Source of the DNA: an uncultured Clostridia bacterium
GTDB taxonomy: Bacteria > Bacillota > Clostridia > TANB77 > CAG-508
NCBI GenBank assembly: GCA_944393345.1
Contig: CALXZW010000038.1
Location: 1 to 11,157, forward strand
Length of the DNA stretch: 11,157 nt
Reading direction: 5' to 3'
This document shows positions 1 to 7,382 of the stretch, one piece after another. Both the position numbers and the translations under genes were made by a program. Positions within the stretch are counted from its first letter, which is position 1. Every line of letters begins with the position of its first letter. Under the pieces are notes generated by a model. The model was not told the origin of the DNA. It ran no database searches and worked only from the letters and a program-made list of their open reading frames with translations.

Positions 1-437
1 ATATTTTCATCTTTTTCTATTGCTAAAATTTGTTCTACTATTTCTCCTGATGTAAGATTTCTAACAAATGGTATTCCCGTTGAAGCACAAAATTTACAAC
101 CCATTTTACATCCTATTTGTGACGAAACACAAACACTATATCCATGATGATATTGCATTAAAACTGATTCTATGGCATTCCCATCTAATACATCAAATAA
201 ATATTTTTTTGTTCCATCTGTTGCAACTTGCTTTTTTAATATTTTGTAATTACACATAGTATAATTACTATTTAACTTTTCTCTTAATTCTAATGATAAA
301 TTTGTCATATCTTCAAATCTATTTACTTTTTCTTGATATATCCATTTAAATATTTGCTCTGCTCTATATGGCTTTTCCCCTAATTTCATTAATTCTTGCT
401 TTAATTCTTCTATATTATAGTCCTTAATATTTTTCAT
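1..437 (-). CDS. rlmN: Dual-specificity RNA methyltransferase RlmN, N-terminal 145 residues (gene runs off the window)
   Basis: This is a radical-SAM enzyme that methylates C2 of adenine 2503 in 23S rRNA and of adenine 37 in some tRNAs. The visible part holds the N-terminal helical domain (about residues 1-95, with PYRAEQIFKWIYQ near 23-35) and the start of the radical-SAM barrel. The cluster motif CKMGCKFC places the three iron-sulfur cysteines at residues 110, 114 and 117, followed by ASTG. The family is usually about 340-350 residues long, so roughly 200 residues lie beyond base 1. The ATG at 437 is preceded by AAGGAGAAGGG, whose inner AAGGG ends 12 bases before the start. It begins 32 bases after the small upstream gene and is probably read with the envelope operon. 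The motif is diagnostic. Cfr is a related alternative, but the chromosomal context and N-terminus fit RlmN better. Confidence 0.95.
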   Translation of the reverse strand, partial: MKNIKDYNIEELKQELMKLGEKPYRAEQIFKWIYQEKVNRFEDMTNLSLELREKLNSNYTMCNYKILKKQVATDGTKKYLFDVLDGNAIESVLMQYHHGYSVCVSSQIGCKMGCKFCASTGIPFVRNLTSGEIVEQILAIEKDEN

Positions 438-469
438 TTTTTGTTTTTTCCCTTCTCCTTATAAATATA

Positions 470-679
470 TTAAAACATAGCATTCTTTTTTCCTTTTCCT
501 ATTTCTTTGGGTATTATAATTTTTTTGTTATTCATAGGTTTAGGTGTTAATAATTTTTGATATCTTTCTATCATTAAATATTCTTCTCTGTTAAAAAAGA
601 ACATCATTAATTTATTTCTAATTTTATCAAATTTTGTTTCTTTTCTTATTATTAGCCCAGTTTCTGATGTCTTTACCAT
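470..679 (-). CDS. Small basic protein of unknown function (69 residues)
   Basis: I do not recognise a named family. The protein is 69 residues and lysine-rich. It runs from an amphipathic N-terminus (KTSETGLI, KETKFDKIRNKL) through a short hydrophobic patch (MMFFF) to a basic tail (NNKKIIIPKEIGKGKKNAMF). It has no cysteines, no clear membrane helix and no signal peptide, so it is probably cytosolic or associated with membrane or RNA. The open frame extends three codons upstream to a GTG, but that GTG lies inside AGAGGTGG (685-692), which is the ribosome binding site for the ATG at 679, so I use 679. It sits 23 bases after the DUF6320-like gene and 32 bases before rlmN. It is likely a real gene because of the clean ribosome binding site and operon spacing. 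Function is unknown. Confidence 0.7.
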   Translation of the reverse strand: MVKTSETGLIIRKETKFDKIRNKLMMFFFNREEYLMIERYQKLLTPKPMNNKKIIIPKEIGKGKKNAMF

Positions 680-684
680 AAAAA

Positions 685-692
685 CCACCTCT
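685..692 (-). promoter_or_regulatory. Ribosome binding site deciding the start of the small protein
   Basis: AGAGGTGG on the minus strand ends 5 bases before the ATG at 679. It contains the in-frame GTG at 688 that would otherwise be taken as the start, so that GTG is rejected. Confidence 0.75.
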
Positions 693-702
693 AATAATTA
701 TT

Positions 703-1266
703 TTATAAATGAAATTTTCTAACTATCGCTTCTTTTACGTCTTTTGCTGATATTAATAATGTTAATAGTAAATTAAAAATTGAAATTATTGTAGCTATTT
801 CTCCTAATGTTGGATCTGTTACTAATTTTTTTGAAATAAATATTACTGGTAACATACTAAACAAAACTATAATTAATTGATATATTGCATATCTTATATA
901 TTTTCTATGACTTACTATTGTTAATATTAACATTGTTAGATTAGCTATTATTATTACTATTGGTATTGCTATTGCTAATGACCATGCTTTAAATCCTATT
1001 CTATAATCTATATAAACTGTTAATAATGAAATTGCTATTGTTTGAACTAAAACATGCCCTGCGATGTTTACATTTTTATTTATTGCATATAAAACTGTTA
1101 CCCATATATATATTATTCCACTATTTGCTAGCGCTGCCCATGGAATTTTAGGTGTTACAGATTTATTGATAATTAATAATATTAAAGCTATTAAAAATGA
1201 TACAAATATTGATATTTTTATAATAAAATCACTTTTTTTAGCACTAATTTTTTGTGGATATATCAT
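703..1266 (-). CDS. DUF6320-like six-helix membrane protein without a zinc ribbon
   Basis: A 187-residue integral membrane protein. Hydrophobic segments fall at about residues 14-34, 42-62, 69-89, 94-116, 126-145 and 154-173. The WSLAIAIPIVIIIANL stretch, the YAIYQLIIVLFSMLPVIF stretch and the C-terminal end RKFHL resemble DUF6320 proteins, as I recall that family. Family members usually begin with a zinc ribbon having paired CxxC motifs. This one has no cysteine at all and starts at MIYP, the point where the membrane part normally begins. An in-frame TAA lies immediately before the ATG at 1266, so no longer form is possible. The start overlaps the last 23 bases of the acyltransferase gene, with only a weak ribosome binding site, which suggests translational coupling. 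Its role is unknown; its place next to an acyltransferase suggests a membrane partner. The family call is from memory of sequence pattern, not a search. Confidence 0.6.
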   Translation of the reverse strand: MIYPQKISAKKSDFIIKISIFVSFLIALILLIINKSVTPKIPWAALANSGIIYIWVTVLYAINKNVNIAGHVLVQTIAISLLTVYIDYRIGFKAWSLAIAIPIVIIIANLTMLILTIVSHRKYIRYAIYQLIIVLFSMLPVIFISKKLVTDPTLGEIATIISIFNLLLTLLISAKDVKEAIVRKFHL

Positions 1267-2536
1267 TTAAAACACCATTGCTTTCTATTTTTATTTTTAT
1301 TCCTTTTTCTGTTAAGAAATTATAGAATTCCTTTTCTATACTATTATCTTTTAATATAGATGTAAATGTAAATACCATATTATTTTCAAAAGTACAACCT
1401 GAACATTTTATTTTTTCTACTGGTTCAGGGGCAATTAGCATAAGAAAATAATCTATATAATTTCTATATTTTCCAATTATACCAATTCTTCCTATATTTG
1501 AAAATGTTATAGTAGTATACTTTCTAATTTCTATATAACTCAATCTTACTAATGCTTTTTTTATGACAAGTGGGACTATTTTTATAAAAGGATTATTTCC
1601 TAATTTTACATTAGCAGACATTGTTTTTATTATTTCTTTTTCTGTAAGTTTTTGTTTAAAATCACTCTTTACAAATTCCAATATTTTTTCAAAAGTATCT
1701 AATTTATCTTTTTTTATTTCTGCTTCTAAAGTTATATATGAAAAGAAATTTGACATTGTTTTAGATTGAAAATATTTTTTTAAATTTACTGGTATGCATA
1801 ATTTTATTGGTTTATTACTAATATTTTTTTCATAATTTTGTTTATATATTGCATATATTAAAACAGCAGAAAGATATTGTGTAACTGTTGCATTTTGTTT
1901 TTCACATTCTTCTTTTAAAGCTTTTAAATCTATTATTTCATGAATTGCTGAAACCGCCCCTAATGAAATCTTTTTTCCTTTTAAAATATATGCTTTTTTT
2001 GTTGAAGCATTACCTTTTGCTTTTTTATCATAATTTTTTATATAACTATCTTCTGTATCATATTCTATTTTTCTAATCTGTCTTTCTTTTTCATCAAATA
2101 CCTCTGGATGTAGTAATTCTAAATATGTATAAATTATTTCTCTAAAAAATATTGTCCCGCTTCCGCCATCTGTTAATGAATGAAAAATATCTATATTTAT
2201 TTTTTTATCGAAATATGTAACTTTAAATAAATAATTATTATTACTTTTAGGCTCTATGTATTTGCATGGATATGCTTTTTCTTTTTCGATTATAGGCTTT
2301 TTATTATTTTCTTCAAAATAGTACCAAAAAAATCCTGGTTTCATTCTTACTTTAAAAGATTTATATTTTTCTAATGCTACATTTACTGCTTGTTCTAAAA
2401 TTTTAGGATTTACAACTTCTTTTAATACAACTGATAATCTAAATACTGTACTATATTTCTTCCCTGCTGAAATTGGAAAAATCTTTGCTGAATTATCTAA
2501 TCTTCTCCAAGATAATTTATTTTCTTCTTTAGACAT
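1244..2536 (-). CDS. Alcohol-acetyltransferase / condensation-like acyltransferase (HxxxDG)
   Basis: A 430-residue soluble protein resembling the alcohol acetyltransferase (AATase) branch of the chloramphenicol-acetyltransferase/condensation superfamily, which moves an acyl group from a thioester such as acyl-CoA to an alcohol or amine. The catalytic motif HSLTDG is at residues 119-124, with His119 as the predicted general base and Asp123 structural. Other family-like blocks are WRRLDNSAKIFP (10-21), PVNLKKYF (249-256) followed by SNF, SNIG (346-349), and a C-terminal KIKIESN (414-420). There is no signal peptide or membrane helix, so it is predicted cytosolic. The ATG at 2536 follows AAAGG with 9 bases between. 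It lies 18 bases after the hydrolase gene and overlaps the DUF6320-like gene. The acceptor is unknown; an envelope lipid or glycan is inference from context. A PapA-like or wax-ester-type acyltransferase is the alternative reading. Confidence 0.75.
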   Translation of the reverse strand: MSKEENKLSWRRLDNSAKIFPISAGKKYSTVFRLSVVLKEVVNPKILEQAVNVALEKYKSFKVRMKPGFFWYYFEENNKKPIIEKEKAYPCKYIEPKSNNNYLFKVTYFDKKINIDIFHSLTDGGSGTIFFREIIYTYLELLHPEVFDEKERQIRKIEYDTEDSYIKNYDKKAKGNASTKKAYILKGKKISLGAVSAIHEIIDLKALKEECEKQNATVTQYLSAVLIYAIYKQNYEKNISNKPIKLCIPVNLKKYFQSKTMSNFFSYITLEAEIKKDKLDTFEKILEFVKSDFKQKLTEKEIIKTMSANVKLGNNPFIKIVPLVIKKALVRLSYIEIRKYTTITFSNIGRIGIIGKYRNYIDYFLMLIAPEPVEKIKCSGCTFENNMVFTFTSILKDNSIEKEFYNFLTEKGIKIKIESNGVLNDISTKN

Positions 2537-2554
2537 AACTATTTACCTTTCACT

Positions 2555-3445
2555 TTATTCTTCTTTTAAGTTTACTAATATATCATTATATGCTTTTTCT
2601 ACTAAATCTTTTTCTTCTGCTTTATTTTGAATTATCCAAATATGTGAGGCTTTTTCATATTCTTTTACTTCAATATTAATATTTTGTTCTTTAGCTTTTT
2701 TCATTAAAATATGAACATCTGGATTTAGTATGTCATAAGTTCCTGTATATATTGTTACATTTTTTAATTTAGATAAATCACCATCAATTGGATTTACTAA
2801 ATAACTATTTATTCCATTTTCTCCTGCATAAGCAATTCCTGCAATTTTTAAAGCTTCTTTATTTAATTGTTTATCTAATTTTTCCACTTTTTCTATTTTT
2901 TCATTTTCCAATCTTACATCTAACCAAGGAGATATTAAAATAGTCTTATTTGGCATCTCTACATCTTCTTTGCTTAACTTCTCTTCTAATGCTAAACTCA
3001 ATCCGCCTCCTGCAGAATCCCCCATAATTACTAACTGGTTTGTGTTTACTTTTTCAATTATTTCTTTATATAATGGTACTGCCATCCTAAATACATCCTC
3101 ATAATTATATTTAGGTGTTAATGGATAATCTGGCATTATTACAGTCGCTCCTGTATCGTTTACTAATCTTTCTAAAAATACCCAGTGTTCTTTAGTTGCC
3201 TCTGCCATATATGAACCGCCATGGAAATATAAAATTTTTATATCTGATTTTTCTAAAGTTTTAGGAGTGATTATAAATATATTTCTTCCCATAAACTTTC
3301 TCGTATCTATATTGCATGTATAAGTATTTTTATTGGGCATTTTTGTTTCTATATCAACTAACATAAGATATGCTATGATTAAAAGAATTGCTACCATTAT
3401 CATTATCGTAGAACCTATAATTATTTTTATTATCTTCGCTTTCAT
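2555..3445 (-). CDS. Membrane-anchored alpha/beta hydrolase, hormone-sensitive-lipase (HSL) type esterase
   Basis: A 296-residue predicted carboxylesterase or deacetylase. One N-terminal hydrophobic helix (about 7-31) follows a lysine-rich start, so the enzyme should be anchored with its catalytic domain outside the cell. The oxyanion-hole motif HGGS is at 75-78 and the nucleophile elbow GDSAGG at 142-147, with Ser144. Likely acid and base are Asp238 in GTYDILNPD and His268 in SHIW. This HGGS plus GDSAG pair is the mark of the HSL family (family IV esterases), which cleaves short acyl esters, and length is normal for it. The ATG at 3445 follows AGAGGAAGAA. It begins 14 bases after the glycosyltransferase gene and is followed 18 bases later by the acyltransferase, so an enzyme removing an acyl ester is paired with one likely to form it. 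The substrate is not known. Confidence 0.85.
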   Translation of the reverse strand: MKAKIIKIIIGSTIMIMVAILLIIAYLMLVDIETKMPNKNTYTCNIDTRKFMGRNIFIITPKTLEKSDIKILYFHGGSYMAEATKEHWVFLERLVNDTGATVIMPDYPLTPKYNYEDVFRMAVPLYKEIIEKVNTNQLVIMGDSAGGGLSLALEEKLSKEDVEMPNKTILISPWLDVRLENEKIEKVEKLDKQLNKEALKIAGIAYAGENGINSYLVNPIDGDLSKLKNVTIYTGTYDILNPDVHILMKKAKEQNINIEVKEYEKASHIWIIQNKAEEKDLVEKAYNDILVNLKEE

Positions 3446-3459
3446 TTCTTCCTCTTTTA

Positions 3460-4986
3460 CTATTTTTGTATTTCATAAATTTGGCAAGCATTCATTCCTT
3501 GTAAATATGTAGAATTTTTGTCTTTTAAAAATTCATCTCTAATTTCATCATCATTACAAATTAAAATATAATTGCCTAATTCATCTAATTCTTGTTCAAA
3601 TTTTTCTAAATTGTTACTATCTATTATTATTGATTTATCTACTAATGTAAATAAATATAAATCATCTAAAAATCTGTTATTTTCTCTTTTTTGTATATAA
3701 ACTATTGGTAATTGTTTTTCTTCTATTTTCTCTGCTATATTATTAAATTTTGAATATGTAAAATCTAACTTTGTTCCTACTAAGAATGGTGTTACCATTA
3801 TTAATACACATATTATTGAAGTTATTTTTAATACTTGTTTTGATTGATAATATTGTCTTAAATACTGTCTTATTAAATATACTATAAATATTGCTGATAC
3901 TGAATATATTGGTATCATATATCTTATTTCTATATATGGTGCATTTTTTGTAACAATTAGGAAATATGCAATTAATGGCAACATTATCCATTCAATATTT
4001 GTATTAATTTTTCTAATATTTATTTTCTCTTTTTTTCTAGTTAAAAAATATAATGCTATTGGTACTAGTATTAAGATATATCCTCCTAGATTTTTGTCTA
4101 ATATTCCTAAAAAAGTAAACAATTTTGAAAAATAATCACTTCCATTTCCTTCTCCTACTCCTCTATATCCAAAAAATATATGATTTATGGCATAAGGAAA
4201 TATTGCTAAAAATATTACACCTGCAATAACCATTGCAATATTGTATTTTAATAAATTTTTATAATTCTTTTCTCTTATACACTTAACTGTGTACATAATA
4301 TATATCATAAGTGCATAAATGAAGAAATAATAATGTGTAAATGCTCCTATTAATAGTGCTATTATTATTGGTATACAATTAACTAATTTTAGTTCTTTTT
4401 TGTCTAATATTAAAAGTTGTGTAAATGTCAAAAATATTATGCTTAAATTGCTTAACTCATACATTCTTATATATATACTACTTTCTAATGACATTAATGT
4501 AAAACCATTTAATACTGTTGCTACTAATGCAAATATTTTACTTTTAAATATTTTTTTTGCAACTAAATATACTAATACACTTGAAATACTAAATAAAATT
4601 ATATTTAAAATTATACCTGTCCACTTTGAAAAATTATCTATTGTAAAAGTTTCTGCCATTCTTAGCAATAAATAATATAAAGGTGGATGTACATCATTTT
4701 TTTGATTTTCGTATACTGGTGATAAATCCCATACTTCATTACTATTTACTTCTAAATAATCTTGATAATATTCTTTATTATGCCAATTATCATAAAAATC
4801 CTCGTTGTCGTTGATATTCAATTTATTATAATTTGTTAACCCATAAGAATACATTTCGTCCATATGAAAATATTCTTTTTTAGTACCTATATATATTCTT
4901 GCAATAACCTGTAATAATATTACCACTGTTAATATTATTATAATTGTAGTTTTTTTATTTATTTTTTTTGTTAGTTCTTTTTCCAT
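3460..4986 (-). CDS. GT39-like (PMT/ArnT superfamily) membrane glycosyltransferase
   Basis: A 508-residue polytopic protein of the GT-C fold. Such enzymes take a sugar from a polyprenyl-phosphate carrier and transfer it on the outer face of the membrane. After the first helix (about 13-33) comes HMDEMYSYG (41-49), with the adjacent acidic pair Asp43-Glu44 where this superfamily has its catalytic aspartate. DVHPPLYYLLLR (98-109) is the family's second signature. THYYF (217-221) and EIRYMIPIYS (353-362) are further family-like blocks. I count about 10-11 hydrophobic segments up to about residue 405, then a soluble tail of about 100 residues. The ATG at 4986 follows AAAGGA with 7 bases between. 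It is the first gene after the pnp terminator and has a candidate promoter directly upstream, so it probably leads the operon. Donor sugar and acceptor are unknown. Confidence 0.8.
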   Translation of the reverse strand: MEKELTKKINKKTTIIIILTVVILLQVIARIYIGTKKEYFHMDEMYSYGLTNYNKLNINDNEDFYDNWHNKEYYQDYLEVNSNEVWDLSPVYENQKNDVHPPLYYLLLRMAETFTIDNFSKWTGIILNIILFSISSVLVYLVAKKIFKSKIFALVATVLNGFTLMSLESSIYIRMYELSNLSIIFLTFTQLLILDKKELKLVNCIPIIIALLIGAFTHYYFFIYALMIYIMYTVKCIREKNYKNLLKYNIAMVIAGVIFLAIFPYAINHIFFGYRGVGEGNGSDYFSKLFTFLGILDKNLGGYILILVPIALYFLTRKKEKINIRKINTNIEWIMLPLIAYFLIVTKNAPYIEIRYMIPIYSVSAIFIVYLIRQYLRQYYQSKQVLKITSIICVLIMVTPFLVGTKLDFTYSKFNNIAEKIEEKQLPIVYIQKRENNRFLDDLYLFTLVDKSIIIDSNNLEKFEQELDELGNYILICNDDEIRDEFLKDKNSTYLQGMNACQIYEIQK

Positions 4987-5021
4987 TTTTTATTCCTTTC
5001 ATTTTCTTTTTTTCATATTTT

Positions 5022-5051
5022 ATCATATAAAATACGAAATAACAACAATAA
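5022..5051 (-). promoter_or_regulatory. Candidate sigma-A promoter for the glycosyltransferase-to-rlmN operon
   Basis: On the minus strand TTATTG (5046-5051) and TATGAT (5022-5027) are 18 bases apart, just past the pnp terminator and about 30 bases before the ribosome binding site. The -35 box is poor, so this is a moderate call. Confidence 0.45.
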
Positions 5052-5053
5052 AG

Positions 5054-5099
5054 AAAAAAAGATTGAATTGAATATATTTTATCAATACAATCTTTTTTT
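5054..5099 (-). terminator. Intrinsic terminator of pnp
   Basis: AAAAAAAGATTG (5054-5065) pairs with 5088-5099 over 12 bases. After one A-A mismatch, five more pairs follow (ATTGA/TCAAT), leaving a 10-base loop. On the minus strand the stem ends in seven T residues, three bases after the pnp stop codon. The A and T runs on both arms mean it could stop transcription in either direction. Confidence 0.85.
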
Positions 5100-5102
5100 A
5101 TC

Positions 5103-7208
5103 TTATTTATCTAAATCTTTCATTGTTAAATTTATTCTTCCTTGATCATCTATATCTGTTACTTTTACAGTTACTTTATCACCAACGTGAAGTACATCTT
5201 CAACATTTTTTATTCTTTCATGTGATATTTTAGATATGTGTAATAATCCTTCTTTTCCTGCACAACCTAAATCTATAAATGCTCCGAAATTTGTAGTTTT
5301 TATAACTTCTCCGTAATAAATACCACCAACTTCAACTTCTCTTACTATGTCTTCTACCATTTCTAATGCTTGTTTTGCTTTCTCACTATCTGAAGAATAT
5401 ATTAATACTTGTCCATCCTCTTCAATATCTATTTTTACACCTGTTTCATCTATAATTTTATTTATTGTTTTTCCACCTGTTCCGATTACATCTTTAATTT
5501 TTTCTACTTTTATTTTAGTTGATACTATTCTTGGAGCATATTTTGATATTTCTTCTCTTGGTTTATTAATTACAGGTGCCATTACATCTTCTAAAATATG
5601 TTTTCTAGCAATTCTTGTTTTTTCAAATGCTTCTTTTATTATCTCATAAGTTAGTCCATCACATTTTATATCAACTTGAATAGCTGTAATTCCTTTTTCA
5701 GTTCCTCCAACTTTAAAATCCATATCTCCGAAAAAATCTTCTAACCCTTGTATGTCTACTAACATAACATAGTCTTTATCATCTTTTGGATTTGTAACTA
5801 ACCCTGTAGAAATTCCCGCAACAGGTCTTTTGATTGGTACACCTGCATCCATCAATGATAAAGTGCTTCCACATATACTTGCTTGTGATGTAGAACCATT
5901 TGATGATAATACTTCTGATACTACTCTTATGCTATATGGAAATTCTTCTTTTGATGGTAATACTGGTACTAATGCCTTTTCTGCTAATGCTCCATGACCT
6001 ATTTCTCTTCTTCCTGGTCCACGAGATGGTCTTGCTTCTCCAACACTATAACTTGGGAAATTATAGTGATGCATATATCTTTTAGATTCTTCTGTATCTA
6101 TTCCATCTAATGTTTGTTCTTCACTTATCATACCTAAAGTTGCTACTGATAACACTTGTGTTTGTCCTCTTGTAAATAAAGCACTACCATGTGTTCTTGG
6201 TAACAAAGCAACTTCACAAGACAATGGCCTTATTTCATCTAATTTTCTTCCATCTACTCTTTTATGTTCTACAAAAATCATTTCTCTAACACATTTTTTT
6301 TCTACTTTATATATTGCTTCACCTATATCAGCTTTATTTTCTTCATATGCTTCTTCTCCAAATTTTTCTATATAATCATTTTCTATTTTTTTTGTTAATT
6401 CTGATATATTATTATCTCTTGTTTCTTTATCTTCTTCTTGTACTTTTTCTTTCATTTCTTGCTCATAATTTTTCTCTATAAATTCATATACATCATGATT
6501 TACTTCAAATGATTTATATTCAAATTTTGGTTTTCCAATTTCTTTTTGTATCTTTTTAATAAATTTACATATTTTCTTTATTTCTTTATGCGCTTCTTTT
6601 ATTGCTTTTAACATTACATCATCTGGAACTTCGTTTGCTCCTGCTTCTATCATTGTAATTTTCTTTTCTGTTGCTGCAACTGTTAATGTTAAATCACTTT
6701 TTTCTCTTTGTTCTTCTGTTGGATTTATAATTATTTTACCATCTACTAATCCAACATTTACTGCTGCAGTTGGTCCTCCAAATGGAATATCTGATATTGC
6801 TAATGCTGTAGCTGCTCCTATCATTGCTGCTACTTCTGGTGAATTATCTTGTTCTACACAAAGTACTGTTGCTACTACAACTACATCATTTCTAAAATCT
6901 TTTGGAAATAATGGTCTTAATGGTCTATCTATAGCTCTTGATGTTAATATTGCTTTATCACTTGGTTTTCCTTCTCTTTTTATAAAACTTCCTGGAATTT
7001 TTCCTACTGCATATAATTTTTCTTCAAAATCTACTGATAATGGGAAAAAGTCTATTCCTTCTTTTGGCTCTTTTGATGCTGTAACATTTACTAATACACA
7101 TGTATCACCATAACGAACTAATACACTGCCATTTGCTAAACCTGCCATTTTTCCTGTTTCTATTACTAATTTTCTTCCTGCTAATTCTGTTTCATAAGTT
7201 TTAAACAT
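5103..7208 (-). CDS. pnp: Polynucleotide phosphorylase (PNPase)
   Basis: A 701-residue 3'-to-5' exoribonuclease that breaks down RNA with phosphate and can add tails in reverse; it works as a trimer and in the RNA degradosome. Domains in order are a first RNase PH domain (about 1-140), the all-helical domain (about 200-310), a second RNase PH domain (about 315-540), KH (about 555-615, GxxG loop GTGG at 576-579) and S1 (about 628-700). GEARPSRGPGRREIGHG (390-406) is the phosphate/RNA-binding block. In DIQGLEDFFGDMDFK (485-499) Asp491, Asp497 and Lys499 match the metal-binding catalytic residues of the E. coli enzyme. The frame is open 14 codons further to an ATG at 7250, but that start has no ribosome binding site, whereas the ATG at 7208 follows AAAAGGAG by 8 bases and gives the family's usual MFKTYE-type start. 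It lies downstream of rpsO, as in many bacteria. Confidence 0.98.
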   Translation of the reverse strand: MFKTYETELAGRKLVIETGKMAGLANGSVLVRYGDTCVLVNVTASKEPKEGIDFFPLSVDFEEKLYAVGKIPGSFIKREGKPSDKAILTSRAIDRPLRPLFPKDFRNDVVVVATVLCVEQDNSPEVAAMIGAATALAISDIPFGGPTAAVNVGLVDGKIIINPTEEQREKSDLTLTVAATEKKITMIEAGANEVPDDVMLKAIKEAHKEIKKICKFIKKIQKEIGKPKFEYKSFEVNHDVYEFIEKNYEQEMKEKVQEEDKETRDNNISELTKKIENDYIEKFGEEAYEENKADIGEAIYKVEKKCVREMIFVEHKRVDGRKLDEIRPLSCEVALLPRTHGSALFTRGQTQVLSVATLGMISEEQTLDGIDTEESKRYMHHYNFPSYSVGEARPSRGPGRREIGHGALAEKALVPVLPSKEEFPYSIRVVSEVLSSNGSTSQASICGSTLSLMDAGVPIKRPVAGISTGLVTNPKDDKDYVMLVDIQGLEDFFGDMDFKVGGTEKGITAIQVDIKCDGLTYEIIKEAFEKTRIARKHILEDVMAPVINKPREEISKYAPRIVSTKIKVEKIKDVIGTGGKTINKIIDETGVKIDIEEDGQVLIYSSDSEKAKQALEMVEDIVREVEVGGIYYGEVIKTTNFGAFIDLGCAGKEGLLHISKISHERIKNVEDVLHVGDKVTVKVTDIDDQGRINLTMKDLDK

Positions 7209-7216
7209 ATTTTTTA

Positions 7217-7224
7217 CTCCTTTT
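7217..7224 (-). promoter_or_regulatory. Ribosome binding site deciding the pnp start
   Basis: AAAAGGAG on the minus strand lies 8 bases before the ATG at 7208. No comparable site precedes the in-frame ATG at 7250, so the shorter protein is chosen. Confidence 0.85.
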
Positions 7225-7248
7225 CTTTTTATATTTGCTCCTATTTCC

Positions 7249-7329
7249 ATAAGTTTAATTAGATTGTAACCTCTATAATATATTAATTTTTAATACATTA
7301 TACAAGCTACTAAACCTCATTAAACTTAT
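7249..7329 (-). repeat. Nested inverted repeats in the pnp leader
   Basis: The outer arms ATAAGTTTAAT (7249-7259) and ATTAAACTTAT (7319-7329) are perfect 11-base inverted repeats. Inside them, 7274-7286 and 7290-7302 form a 13-base inverted repeat around a 3-base centre. Its only mismatch in DNA becomes a G-U pair in minus-strand RNA. The structure covers the candidate pnp promoter and leader. Confidence 0.7.
7297..7324 (-). promoter_or_regulatory. Candidate promoter for pnp
   Basis: On the minus strand a perfect TATAAT (7297-7302) lies 16 bases after TTTAAT (7319-7324), a weak -35 box. Transcription would start near 7290 and give a leader of about 80 bases. The -10 box forms the outer end of one arm of the inner inverted repeat. 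Confidence 0.45.
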
Positions 7330-7344
7330 CTTCTTAATCTTTAC

Positions 7345-7375
7345 AAAAGCCCAAGTTTAATAACATTGGGCTTTT
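7345..7375 (-). terminator. Hairpin terminator between rpsO and pnp
   Basis: AAAAGCCCAA (7345-7354) pairs over 10 bases with TTGGGCTTTT (7366-7375) around an 11-base loop, 7 bases past the rpsO stop. The T run on the minus strand is only four bases, then G, so partial read-through into pnp is likely. Alternatively it is a processing hairpin of an rpsO-pnp transcript. Confidence 0.65.
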
Positions 7376-7382
7376 TAGTAAA

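Noticed and set aside
68..259. Open frame on the plus strand
   Set aside because: It is antisense to the rlmN coding region, whose radical-SAM motif is clear, and it has no ribosome binding site.
1064..2076. Several plus-strand open frames of 60-70 codons rich in Phe, Leu and Ile
   Set aside because: They are complements of the DUF6320-like and acyltransferase genes. AT-rich coding DNA produces such frames by chance.
3743..3991. 82-codon minus-strand frame inside the glycosyltransferase gene
   Set aside because: It is out of frame with a gene that has clear family motifs and has no ribosome binding site.
4987..5102. Convergent transcription ending at the pnp terminator from the plus strand
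   Set aside because: The hairpin has T runs in both directions but there is no supported plus-strand gene anywhere in the window.
7209..7250. Longer pnp protein starting at the ATG at 7250
   Set aside because: There is no Shine-Dalgarno before it and the extra 14 residues do not match the family, while AAAAGGAG precedes the ATG at 7208.
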